From assembly GCF_009728735.1 (NCBI RefSeq), contig NZ_CP024636.1:3537515-3601514 (forward strand): a DNA stretch of 64,000 nucleotides, read 5' to 3'. Both the position numbers and the translations under genes were made by a program. Numbering within the stretch: the stretch's first letter is position 1; each line of letters begins with the position of its first letter. The stretch comes from Pantoea phytobeneficialis (GTDB taxonomy: Bacteria; Pseudomonadota; Gammaproteobacteria; Enterobacterales; Enterobacteriaceae). The notes under the pieces are model-generated. The model was not told where the DNA came from and did not search any database. It saw only the letters and a list, made by a program, of their open reading frames with translations. Of the stretch, positions 9,447 through 17,476 are shown piece by piece.

Positions 9447-10385
9447 ATGCGTTTTAATCCGATCCTTACCGGACTGCTGGCGGCCACGCTTCTCAGTGCG
9501 CCGCTGGTCCAGGCCAAAGAGTTAAAAGCCATTGGTGTAACCGTCGGCGATCTCGCCAACCCGTTCTTCGTGCAGATCACCAAAGGGGCGGCCCTGGAAG
9601 CGCGCAAGCTGGCCGGTGACGACGTGAAGGTGACGCTGGTCTCCAGCGGCTACGATCTTGGTCAGCAAGTGGCGCAGATTGATAACTTTATCGCCGCTAA
9701 AGTGGACATGATCATCCTCAACGCCGCCGACTCCAAAGGGATTGCCCCGGCGGTGAAACGCGCGCGTGATGCCGGTATCGTGGTGGTGGCGGTGGACGTG
9801 GCCGCCGAAGGGGCCGATGCCACCATCACCTCCGATAACACCCAGGCCGGGGCGATGGCCTGTAAATACATCTCCGACCGCCTGAAAAACAAAGGCAACG
9901 TGGTGATCATCAACGGGCCGCCGGTTTCCGCCGTGCAGAACCGTGTCGAAGGTTGCGAGGCGGAGTTCAAAACCCATCCTGATATCAAGATTCTGTCATC
10001 GAACCAAAACGCCAAAGGCAGCCGTGAAGGGGGGCTGGAAGTGATGACCGGCCTGCTGTCAGCTAACCCGAAAATTGATGCGGTGTTCGCGATTAATGAT
10101 CCTACCGCCATCGGCGCGGATCTGGCCGCCAAACAGGCGCAGCGCAGCGAATTCTTTATTGTCGGCGTCGATGGTAGCCCGGACGGTGAAGAGGCGCTGA
10201 AGCGCAAAGGTTCGCTGTTTGTCGCCACCCCGGCACAAGATCCGCAGGTGATGGCAGCCAAAGCCGTGGAGATTGGCTACGACATCCTGCAAGGCAAGCC
10301 AGCGCCGGACAAACCGGTGCTGATCCCGGTGACGATGATCGATCGTAACAACGTCGGCAGCTACAAAGGCTGGACGGTGAAATAA
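9447..10385 (+). CDS. periplasmic sugar-binding protein (RbsB-like)
   Basis: 312 residues. Substrate-binding protein of the ribose/galactose family (Peripla_BP_4). The signal peptide is MRFNPILTGLLAATLLSA, with cleavage near VQAKE. The mature protein opens with AIGVTVGDLANPFFVQITKG and has the hinge-proximal VAVDVAAEGADATITSDN and the FAINDPTAIGADLAA blocks. A CAGGAG precedes the ATG. It is third in the operon, the usual place being first or last in RbsACB-type systems. A GC-rich stem-loop (10393-10431) follows it, which may protect the upstream mRNA. Confidence 0.88.
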   Translation: MRFNPILTGLLAATLLSAPLVQAKELKAIGVTVGDLANPFFVQITKGAALEARKLAGDDVKVTLVSSGYDLGQQVAQIDNFIAAKVDMIILNAADSKGIAPAVKRARDAGIVVVAVDVAAEGADATITSDNTQAGAMACKYISDRLKNKGNVVIINGPPVSAVQNRVEGCEAEFKTHPDIKILSSNQNAKGSREGGLEVMTGLLSANPKIDAVFAINDPTAIGADLAAKQAQRSEFFIVGVDGSPDGEEALKRKGSLFVATPAQDPQVMAAKAVEIGYDILQGKPAPDKPVLIPVTMIDRNNVGSYKGWTVK

Positions 10386-10392
10386 CCGACCT

Positions 10393-10431
10393 GGGCGGCG
10401 TAATGTTGTTCAGTTAAGGCTCGCGCCGCCC
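10393..10431 (+). other. Stem-loop after the sugar-binding protein gene
   Basis: GGGCGGCG at 10393-10400 pairs perfectly with CGCCGCCC at 10424-10431 across a 23-base loop. There is no T tract, so it is more likely an mRNA-stabilising or attenuating structure than a terminator; the isomerase gene starts 28 bases later. Confidence 0.55.
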
Positions 10432-10459
10432 CAATTTCCCACTGACCGGAGACGCAGTG

Positions 10460-11143
10460 ATGCAACGTTCGGAAGTGAATGCCATTCTACAACTGACCCG
10501 CGAATTCTTTATGCGCCAGGATGTCCACCTGCCGAGCTGGGCCGATTACGGTCTTAGCCAATGGCGTGCGCTGGATAAATCTGTCGCCGATGAACTGTTG
10601 GCCCTGCATCTGGGCTGGGATGTCACCAGCTTTGGTGCCGAGGATTTTTTTCAGACCGGGTTAACCCTGTTCACCCTGCGCAACGGCTCACGCGGCGGTA
10701 AGCCGTGGAGCAAACCCTATGCGGAAAAAATCATGCATGTGCGCGAAGGGCAGGTGACGCCGATGCATTATCACCCGCAAAAGATGGAAGACATTATCAA
10801 CCGTGGCGGCGGTAACCTGATTGTCACGCTGCACAACCGTGACGGCCAGCAACTGGCTAACACGCCGGTTAACGTCACCCTTGATGGCCTGCGCCAGACC
10901 CATGCCGCCGGTTCGCAACTGCGTCTGTCGCCGGGCGAAAGCGTCACCCTTGTCCCCGGCATCTGGCACAGCTTCTGGGGCGAAGAGGGCTACGGCGATG
11001 TGCTGGTAGGGGAAGTCTCCATGCCGAACGACGACGAACACGACAATGTCTTTCTCACCCCGCTGGCACGCTTCAACCCGATTGATGAGGATGAAGATCC
11101 GCGCTGGTTGCTGTGTAACGAATATGCCCGCTGGCTGGCCTGA
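10460..11143 (+). CDS. D-lyxose ketol-isomerase family protein
   Basis: 227 residues, the same length as the characterised E. coli O157 D-lyxose isomerase. Cytoplasmic cupin-fold enzyme interconverting D-lyxose with D-xylulose; family members also act on D-mannose/D-fructose. Metal ligands are visible in the cupin motif MHYHPQKMEDII near residue 100 and the later histidine in GIWHSFWGEE near 175. The ATG at 10460 is preferred over the adjacent GTG at 10457; a GGAG lies about 9 bases upstream. Its product, a ketose, suits the PfkB kinase and class II aldolase downstream. Confidence 0.85.
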   Translation: MQRSEVNAILQLTREFFMRQDVHLPSWADYGLSQWRALDKSVADELLALHLGWDVTSFGAEDFFQTGLTLFTLRNGSRGGKPWSKPYAEKIMHVREGQVTPMHYHPQKMEDIINRGGGNLIVTLHNRDGQQLANTPVNVTLDGLRQTHAAGSQLRLSPGESVTLVPGIWHSFWGEEGYGDVLVGEVSMPNDDEHDNVFLTPLARFNPIDEDEDPRWLLCNEYARWLA

Positions 11144-11154
11144 AGGAGCATCCT

Positions 11155-12015
11155 ATGGCACTGATTTCACTGGCGCAGGGTTTGGCTCATGCGCAACAAA
11201 ATGGTTATGCGCTGGGCGCGTTTAACGTGCTCGATACCCACTTTCTGCGTGCGCTGTTTCACGCGGCGGAACAGCAACGTTCGCCGTTTATCATCAACAT
11301 TGCCGAGGTGCATTTTAAGTATGTCAGCCTCGATCATCTGATTGCTGCCATTCGTACCGAAGCGGCGCTGCACGATATTCCGGTGGTACTCAACCTCGAT
11401 CACGGCCTGCACTTCGACGCGGTGATGCAGGCTATCCGCCTGGGTTTTACCTCGGTGATGTTTGATGGCTCCACCCTCAGTTATGACGAGAATGTGCGCC
11501 AGACCCAGGAGGTGGTGAAAATCTGTCACGCGCTTGGCGTATCGGTGGAAGCGGAACTTGGCGCAGTGGGCGGCGATGAAGGTGGCGCGTTGTTTGGCGA
11601 GGCCGACAGCAATAAATTCACCGATCCACAACTGGCAGCCGAGTTTGTGCGCAGCACCGGCATTGATTGTCTGGCCGTGGCGATCGGCAATGCGCACGGT
11701 AAGTATAAAGGCGAGCCGAAACTCGATTTCGACCGGCTGGCGGCGATCCGTGATGCGGCACGCGTGCCGTTGGTGTTGCATGGCGGTTCAGGTATCAGCG
11801 ACGCCGATTTCCGCCATGCCATCAGCCTGGGCATCCACAAAATCAACTTCTATACCGGCATGTCGCAGGCGGCACTGGGGGCGATCGAGAACCAGATTGC
11901 CCAGCGAGAGGCGCGTTATGACGCCTTTGCCGAGCTGCTGATGGCGGTGGAGCGTGATATCAGCAACGTGGTGGCTCAGCAGATGCGGGTGTTCGGCAGC
12001 GCCGGGAGGGCCTGA
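11155..12015 (+). CDS. class II ketose-phosphate aldolase (FbaA/GatY/KbaY-like)
   Basis: 286 residues. Zinc-dependent aldolase that cleaves a ketose phosphate to dihydroxyacetone phosphate and an aldehyde. Catalytic Asp and a zinc His are in LNLDHGLHFDA near residue 82; other zinc ligands fit AIGNAHGKYKG and PLVLHGGSG. The C-terminal HKINFYTGMSQAALGAI block is typical of the tagatose/fructose group. It follows the isomerase by 11 bases and is separated from the kinase by one base. If the substrate were D-xylulose 1-phosphate the products would be DHAP and glycolaldehyde; if fructose 1-phosphate or 1,6-bisphosphate, standard trioses (inference). Confidence 0.85.
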   Translation: MALISLAQGLAHAQQNGYALGAFNVLDTHFLRALFHAAEQQRSPFIINIAEVHFKYVSLDHLIAAIRTEAALHDIPVVLNLDHGLHFDAVMQAIRLGFTSVMFDGSTLSYDENVRQTQEVVKICHALGVSVEAELGAVGGDEGGALFGEADSNKFTDPQLAAEFVRSTGIDCLAVAIGNAHGKYKGEPKLDFDRLAAIRDAARVPLVLHGGSGISDADFRHAISLGIHKINFYTGMSQAALGAIENQIAQREARYDAFAELLMAVERDISNVVAQQMRVFGSAGRA

Positions 12016-12016
12016 G

Positions 12017-13069
12017 ATGACAATACGCAGCGGCATCCTGGCAGCGGGCAGCATGTTGGTGGATCATGTACAACGCATCAGTCACTGGCCGGAACAAGGC
12101 TGGCTGGCGGAGATTCACCACAGTGAAAAATGCAGCGGGGGGGCCGCGCTTAACGTGTTGTTCACACTGGCGCGTATGCAGATTGATTTGCCGCTGGCCG
12201 GGGTGGGGATGATCGGCGAGGACAGCGACGGTGATTTTATCGTGCAGTTGCTGGACCAGCATCAGGTTGATCGCCGCCTGGTACAGCGCACCCGAAGCGT
12301 GAACACCGCCATGACCCAGGTGATGACCACACCGGATGGTCAGCGTACGTTTTTTCATGCCCGCGGGGCCAATGCACAGCTCGATTTACCGCATTTTGCC
12401 GCTATCCATACCTCCCATCGCATCTTCCACCTCGGTTATCTGTTGCTGCTGGATTGCCTTGATTTACCGGATGAACATTGGGGCACGCGCGGTGCCCATC
12501 TACTGGCGCAAATGCAGCAGCGCGGCTATCTGACCTCGCTCGATCTTGTGTCGCGCGTCGGGGAGTACCAGGCGCTGGTGGTGCCCGCACTGCGCTGGCT
12601 CGATTATCTGGTGATTAACGAACTGGAGGCGCAATCCCTGACCGGTGTCAGGCTGCGCAGCGCGACGGGGATCGCACCGCCTGACGCCTTTGCGGCGGCG
12701 GCGACCTGGCTGGTGCAGCAGGGCGTCCGGCGACGCGTGGTGATCCATGCGCCAGAAGGGGCATGGGGCCAGGAGGTCAACGGTGAAGGGCGCTGGCAAC
12801 CGGCGTGGCAACTGACGCCAGAAGAGATTGTTGGCAGCGTCGGGGCCGGGGATGCCTTTTGTGCCGGCGTGTTATACGCCAGTCATCAGGGCTGGCCAAT
12901 GACCGAGACGCTGAAGCTGGCGCATACCTGCGCCTGTTTTAATCTGCACGCGGCGAATGCGCTGGACGGCACCCGGCCACTGGCCGAGATGCAGCGCTGG
13001 ATGGATCAGGCGATTTGTGTGACATGCACGGCAGAGGCCGGGCGCATCACATCCGCAGAGAAAACATAA
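12017..13069 (+). CDS. PfkB-family carbohydrate kinase
   Basis: 350 residues. Ribokinase/PfkB-fold sugar kinase. PfkB signature 1 is represented by CSGGAALNVLFTLARM near residue 40 and signature 2 by GSVGAGDAFCAGVLYA near residue 275, including the catalytic Asp and anion-hole GAGD. GGAGGG lies 6 bases before the ATG at 12017; longer in-frame versions would overlap the aldolase gene. It ends the sugar operon, with its last 64 bases overlapping the convergent response regulator gene. The role inferred is phosphorylation of the ketose made by the isomerase, before aldol cleavage. Confidence 0.85.
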   Translation: MTIRSGILAAGSMLVDHVQRISHWPEQGWLAEIHHSEKCSGGAALNVLFTLARMQIDLPLAGVGMIGEDSDGDFIVQLLDQHQVDRRLVQRTRSVNTAMTQVMTTPDGQRTFFHARGANAQLDLPHFAAIHTSHRIFHLGYLLLLDCLDLPDEHWGTRGAHLLAQMQQRGYLTSLDLVSRVGEYQALVVPALRWLDYLVINELEAQSLTGVRLRSATGIAPPDAFAAAATWLVQQGVRRRVVIHAPEGAWGQEVNGEGRWQPAWQLTPEEIVGSVGAGDAFCAGVLYASHQGWPMTETLKLAHTCACFNLHAANALDGTRPLAEMQRWMDQAICVTCTAEAGRITSAEKT

Positions 13070-13752
13070 CCCAGACCACGGATGGTGCGGATCAGGCTCG
13101 GCTGATGCGGGTTCATCTCAATCTTGCGGCGCAACCGCATGATCAGCACGTCAATGGTACGGTCGAACACATCCAGCGTTTCGCTGTGGGTGAGCTCCAG
13201 CAACTGGTCGCGCGTCAGTACTTTACGGGCATGACACACCAGGGCGCGCAGCAACGCATATTCACCCTGAGTTAACGTCACCGTCTCACGCTGGGGGTTA
13301 AACAGTTGGCAGCGCGTTTCATCCAGTCGCCAGCCGTTAAACTGCCAACCCTCGTCCTGGGTGCTGACGGGTTGCGCCAGCCGACCACAACGGCGTAATG
13401 CTGCACGCGCCCGTGCAACAACCACGCGGGGATTAAACGGTTTGGCGATATAATCGTCAGCGCCCATCTCCAGACCCACCACCATATCCGCCTCTGATCC
13501 CATGCCCGTTAGCATGATCACCAGCAGCTCAGGCCGTTGGCGCTGCATTTGCTGTAGCACCAGCAGACCATTGGTGTCCGGCAGCATCATATCCAGCATC
13601 ACCAGCGAGATTTCCGGGTGTTTATCCAGCAACGTCAGCGCATCTTTTCCCTGATGGCAGCTGAATACGGTAAAAACATGTTCACTCAATACATCGTGCA
13701 GCAGTTCGCATACCGCGCGATCGTCATCCACTACCAGAATTGCGGGCTTCAT
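13006..13752 (-). CDS. OmpR-family response regulator next to sugar operon
   Basis: 248 residues. Receiver domain (residues 1-120) with acidic pocket DDD at 9-11, phospho-acceptor Asp54 in VMLDMMLPD, Thr82 and Lys104; the C-terminal Trans_reg_C winged helix has QGEYALLRALV and RTIDVLIMRLRRKIE. It resembles the TorR/OmpR group. There is no kinase beside it, but an orphan hybrid kinase lies at the other end of the sugar operon, on the same strand, so these probably form one two-component system controlling the genes between them. The gene overlaps the kinase gene tail to tail by 64 bases. Confidence 0.87.
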   Translation of the reverse strand: MKPAILVVDDDRAVCELLHDVLSEHVFTVFSCHQGKDALTLLDKHPEISLVMLDMMLPDTNGLLVLQQMQRQRPELLVIMLTGMGSEADMVVGLEMGADDYIAKPFNPRVVVARARAALRRCGRLAQPVSTQDEGWQFNGWRLDETRCQLFNPQRETVTLTQGEYALLRALVCHARKVLTRDQLLELTHSETLDVFDRTIDVLIMRLRRKIEMNPHQPSLIRTIRGLGYVFSADVMRPASAVHVTQIA

Positions 13753-13904
13753 TACGGGCCTCTTTTGTTATGGAAGGGTTAACGAGAGTGTATACCGACC
13801 ACTTTTGCCTGCTTAATCAGGCAACAGAAACGTGAGCGGCATCGCCTGACAGAGTTTGAAAGCGTGCGTTACCGCAATCTTTTTTCGCTACCCGGTTGAC
13901 GGAT

Positions 13905-14009
13905 GGGAAAACGATTGCGCGCACATGGTGCAATGCACCATAATCGCGCCTCGTTCTGGTTCAGAATTGTCTGAGTCTAAGATACAGTCGTGAAGGTAAA
14001 CGATTGCGT
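13905..14009 (+). promoter_or_regulatory. Two PurR-box-like sites and palindrome upstream of purine permease
   Basis: AGGTAAACGATTGCGT at 13994-14009 agrees with the PurR consensus (ACGCAAACGTTTGCGT) at 13 of 16 positions; GGGAAAACGATTGCGC at 13905-13920 agrees at 11. Between them a perfect palindrome, TGGTGCA-A-TGCACCA, occupies 13926-13940. The position upstream of a purine permease gene fits purine repression. The match counts were made by eye. Confidence 0.5.
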
Positions 14010-14160
14010 CCTGTTATGGCATAGCAATTGCTATGAGGACAGGGGGAAAGGAGTTTAGTAACAAGGCGGATTGATGGCCGAGCATGCAGCCGTCTGCCTT
14101 TTCCCGCAACAATAACGCGCATGCACACCCCATTGGCAAGAGAACGCACGTCAGTGACGT
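14010..14160 (+). promoter_or_regulatory. Highly structured leader of the purine permease gene
   Basis: Three inverted repeats crowd the segment ahead of the start: CATAGCAATTGCTATG (14020-14035, perfect 16-base palindrome, with nearby CCTGT/ACAGG arms), AAGGCGGA (14063-14070) opposite TCTGCCTT (14093-14100) with inner GATGGC/GCCGTC pairing, and ACGTCAGTGACGT (14148-14160). This could be an RNA leader with regulatory folding or overlapping operators. I do not recognise a known riboswitch class by eye. Confidence 0.45.
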
Positions 14161-14182
14161 CTCCCCATCACGAGAGATGATG

Positions 14183-15478
14183 ATGTTAGAAAAACTATTC
14201 AAGCTAAAAGCGCACAACACAACGGTCCGCACCGAAGTTATCGCGGGCATAACCACCTTCCTGGCTATGGCCTATATCCTGTTTGTTAACCCAAGCATTT
14301 TGGGTGCGACCGGTATGGATAAGGGCGCGGTTTTCGTGGCCACCTGTCTGGCGGCGGCAATCGGCTGCGTGCTGATGGGCCTGATTGCGAACTACCCGAT
14401 TGCGCTGGCGCCGGGTATGGGCCTCAATGCCTTCTTTACTTACACCGTGGTGCTGCACATGGGCTACACCTGGCAAATCGCGCTGGGTGCGGTGTTCCTG
14501 TCAGCCTGTATCTTCTTTGCGTTGTCGGTGTTCAAAATCCGTGAATGGATTATCGCCAGTATTCCGCTGCCGTTGCGTGCCGGGATTGCTGCCGGTATCG
14601 GCCTGTTCCTGGCGCTGATTGCGCTGGAAGGCGCGGGTATCGTGGTGGATAACCCGGCGACCCTGGTGGGCCTGGGCGATCTGACCAAACCTGGCCCGCT
14701 GCTGGCGCTGCTGGGCTTCGTCATCATCGTGGTACTGGAAGCGCGTCGCGTGACCGGTGCGGTGCTGATCGGCATCCTGATCGTCACCTTCCTGTCGATG
14801 GGTATTGGCCTGACGCCGTTTGGCGGCGTGTTCTCTGCACCGCCGTCTATCGCTCCGACCTTTATGCAACTGGACATCGCCGGTGCCTTTAACGTGGGCC
14901 TGGTGAGCGTGATTTTCGCCTTCCTGTTTGTCGACGTGTTCGACAACACCGGTACGCTGCTGGGTGTGACCAAGCGTGCGGGTCTGGCGGATGAGCAGGG
15001 CAACGTGCCGAAAATGGGCCGTGCGCTGATCGCCGACAGTGCGGCTGCGCTGTTTGGTTCTCTGCTGGGGACTTCAACCACCACCAGTTATGTTGAATCG
15101 GCAGCGGGCGTCAGCGCCGGTGGCCGTACCGGTCTGACCGCGATTGTCGTGGCTATTCTGTTCGTGCTGAGCCTGTTCTTCTCGCCGCTGGCGGGTAGCG
15201 TGCCGGTATTCGCCACTGCGCCTGCGCTGCTGTTCGTGGCGGTGCTGATGGCTTCTGGCCTGGCGGAGATTGACTGGAAAGACATCACCACGGCTGCGCC
15301 GGTGACGGTCACTGCGCTGACCATGCCGCTGACTTACTCGATTGCTAACGGTATCGCGTTTGGGTTTATTACCTGGACGGTGGTGAAGCTGCTGAGTGGC
15401 CGTACCAAAGAGGTGAATGCGGCGCTGATTATTATGTCGATCCTGTTTGTGATTAAGCTGGGTTGGTTGAGTGCGTAA
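14183..15478 (+). CDS. NCS2/AzgA-family purine permease (AdeP-like)
   Basis: 431 residues. Proton-driven importer of purine bases in the inner membrane, with 12-14 predicted hydrophobic segments. The N-terminus (LFKLKAHNTTVRTEVIAG) and VFVATCLAAAIGCVLMGL align with E. coli AdeP/AdeQ, the adenine permeases; the APGMGLNAFF motif near residue 80, the DNTGTLLGVT block and the VESAAGVSAGGRTGLTA block are the NCS2 AzgA hallmarks. Hypoxanthine or guanine transport remains possible. Three ATGs in a row (14177-14185) leave the exact start open; the last has GAGAG at about 6 bases. It is tail to tail with amn, which releases adenine from AMP. Confidence 0.82.
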   Translation: MLEKLFKLKAHNTTVRTEVIAGITTFLAMAYILFVNPSILGATGMDKGAVFVATCLAAAIGCVLMGLIANYPIALAPGMGLNAFFTYTVVLHMGYTWQIALGAVFLSACIFFALSVFKIREWIIASIPLPLRAGIAAGIGLFLALIALEGAGIVVDNPATLVGLGDLTKPGPLLALLGFVIIVVLEARRVTGAVLIGILIVTFLSMGIGLTPFGGVFSAPPSIAPTFMQLDIAGAFNVGLVSVIFAFLFVDVFDNTGTLLGVTKRAGLADEQGNVPKMGRALIADSAAALFGSLLGTSTTTSYVESAAGVSAGGRTGLTAIVVAILFVLSLFFSPLAGSVPVFATAPALLFVAVLMASGLAEIDWKDITTAAPVTVTALTMPLTYSIANGIAFGFITWTVVKLLSGRTKEVNAALIIMSILFVIKLGWLSA

Positions 15479-15480
15479 TT

Positions 15481-15690
15481 AACCTCACCCTGGTCCCTCA
15501 CCCTAACCCTCTCCCGCAAGCGGGAGAGGGAACAGATTGAGCTAGCGCCCTCTCCCGCAATCGGGAGAGGGAACAGATCGAGCATATGGCACATCTCCCT
15601 CTCCCTTATGGGAGAGGGCCGGGGTGAGGGTCACAGACCGCACCTGCCCAGAGGGCCGGGGTGAGGGTCACCAACCGCACCGGGTCCTAC
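15481..15690. repeat. Family A repeat array between purine permease and amn
   Basis: A compound of at least three CCCTCTCCC/GGGAGAGGG hairpins with AACAGATTGAGC and AACAGATCGAGCATATG spacers, ending in two GGCCGGGGTGAGGGTCAC arms. It fills the whole gap between two convergent genes and is the longest copy in the window, apparently grown by partial duplication. It probably also acts as a bidirectional transcription stop. Confidence 0.85.
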
Positions 15691-17141
15691 CTGAACGGCG
15701 GTTCATTAAACGTGCGTAATTTGCGCGAATGCAATTTATCACCCTCCGCCCGCAGCAACTCCACCGCACAAATCCCAATCTGCAAATGCTCCGAAATCGC
15801 CCCTTCATAGAAGCGATTCGCCTGGCCTGGCAGCTTGATCTCCCCGTGTAGCGGCTTATCTGAAACGCACAACAAAGTGCCATACGGCACACGGAAGCGG
15901 TACCCTTGCGCCGCGATTGTCGCGCTCTCCATATCCACCGCCACAGCGCGACTCAGGTTAAAGCGCAACGCCGAAGCGGAGTAACGCAGCTCCCAGTTAC
16001 GGTCATCGGTGGTCACCACGGTGCCGGTACGCAGGCGTTGTTTGACCTCTTCACCCGGCATGCCGCTCACCGCTTTGGTGGCGTCGTACAACGCGCGCTG
16101 TACTTCGGCAATGCTGGGGATCGGGATATCCGGCGGCAATACGCTGTCCAGCACATGATCGTCACGCAGATAGGCGTGGGCCAGCACATAATCGCCAATG
16201 GTCTGGCTTTCGCGCAGGCCGCCGCAGTGACCAATCATCAACCACGCATGGGGACGCACCACCGCCAGATGGTCGCAGATGGTTTTGGCATTGGATGGCC
16301 CCACGCCGATATTCACCAGCGTAATGCCGCGACGATTGGGTGACGTCAGGTGCCAGGCGGGCATCTGGTGCTTCTTCCACGCCAGGTCCGACATCATCGC
16401 TTCCGGGTCCTGGGTCTCTTTGGTGATCACCACATCGCCAGCACAGGCAAGGCTGTCGTAAGGTGTGTTCGGATCCTGTACTTGCTCAATCGCCCAGCGT
16501 ACAAACTCATCGACATAACGCGTGTAGTTAGTGAACAGCACGAACGGCTGAAAGTGCTCAACGGCGGTGCCGGTGTAGTGACGCAGACGCGCCAGCGAGA
16601 AGTCGGTACGCAGCGCATCAAAATGCGACAGCGGGAACTGCGCGTCGGCGTTGAACAGGCCATCGGCGGTTTCATCACCAATCTGCGACAACTCGGTGGT
16701 GGGGAAATGACGGGCGATGCTGGCGCTCATGGAACGATCCAGCGACAGGTCCGAACCGTCGATCACGTAAGGGTAGGGGATCTCCTGCTGAGAGGGACCG
16801 ACCTCAATCACCACCTCGTACTCTTTCTCAATCATCGACAGTTGCTCGCTCAGGTAATGACGCAGCAAGGCCGGACGGGTAATGGTGGTGCTGTAGCTGC
16901 CGGTATGGGTGAAGCGGCCCCAGGCACGGGTGCGGTTCTGCTGCGGGCCATCGCCCGCCCAGGTAAGGCGCAGTTCCGGGTAAACAAACAATCCCTGCTG
17001 CCGTGCCGTTTCATCCGGCAGACGTCCCTGTTCGGTAAAGTCACGAATTGCGCTGCGTAAAGCCGCAACCGCGTTGTCGTACAGGCGTTCCAGTTCATCC
17101 AGCGCCTGCTGGCTGCTGATGCCGTTCCGTTGTGTAGTCAT
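15687..17141 (-). CDS. amn: AMP nucleosidase
   Basis: 484 residues, exactly the E. coli Amn length. Cytoplasmic enzyme that hydrolyses AMP to adenine and ribose 5-phosphate. The N-terminal regulatory domain (about 1-175) precedes a nucleoside phosphorylase-like C-terminal domain with LVNIGVGPSNAKTICDHLAV, LMIGHCGGLRESQ and AVDMESATIAAQG, the nucleoside-binding Glu being in the last block. The start at 17141 has GGAGG 8 bases upstream; a 40-residue longer in-frame version lacks family support. It is divergent from livK and convergent with the purine permease. Confidence 0.95.
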   Translation of the reverse strand: MTTQRNGISSQQALDELERLYDNAVAALRSAIRDFTEQGRLPDETARQQGLFVYPELRLTWAGDGPQQNRTRAWGRFTHTGSYSTTITRPALLRHYLSEQLSMIEKEYEVVIEVGPSQQEIPYPYVIDGSDLSLDRSMSASIARHFPTTELSQIGDETADGLFNADAQFPLSHFDALRTDFSLARLRHYTGTAVEHFQPFVLFTNYTRYVDEFVRWAIEQVQDPNTPYDSLACAGDVVITKETQDPEAMMSDLAWKKHQMPAWHLTSPNRRGITLVNIGVGPSNAKTICDHLAVVRPHAWLMIGHCGGLRESQTIGDYVLAHAYLRDDHVLDSVLPPDIPIPSIAEVQRALYDATKAVSGMPGEEVKQRLRTGTVVTTDDRNWELRYSASALRFNLSRAVAVDMESATIAAQGYRFRVPYGTLLCVSDKPLHGEIKLPGQANRFYEGAISEHLQIGICAVELLRAEGDKLHSRKLRTFNEPPFR

Positions 17142-17476
17142 AGGTTCTCCCTCCGAAATTTGGGCCGATTTGGCTATAGCATAGCGGGTAAACCCCTCAG
17201 CACCATGAAGAATCTGTGATCGACCGCATTCTGCACCATCAGAGTGCTGGTGCGTCGGCAAACGCTGGCTATGGTTAAGATCAGCAGACGTGTTCCCGCC
17301 GCTTTAACGCGCTGTCGGTGCAAAAACTTGTCACCAATGCTTACCTTTGGCGAGGTTTTTGCTTAATCGTTAACCGTGGCCCTGCTGGCCACTCATCGCA
17401 CTTCGTTAAGTTTCAGAAATTGATTTCTCCCAGGCCGTGGTATGGCTCCGTTCCTGACCCGTTGAGGATTGAAAGC
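17142..17476. other. 335-base gap between divergent amn and livK
   Basis: This gap must hold both promoters. GCTATGCTATAG-type sequence on the minus strand near 17174-17185 could supply an amn -10 element. No clear -35/-10 pair or operator for livK could be fixed by eye, and no small gene is convincing. Confidence 0.4.

Noticed and set aside
13926..13940. NtrC binding site
   Set aside because: The palindrome has TGGTGCA and TGCACCA in the outward order and a one-base gap, unlike the GCAC-N-TGGTGC layout of NtrC sites.
15481..15690. CRISPR array
   Set aside because: Units are palindromic hairpins of unequal spacing with repeated, not unique, spacers; no cas genes.
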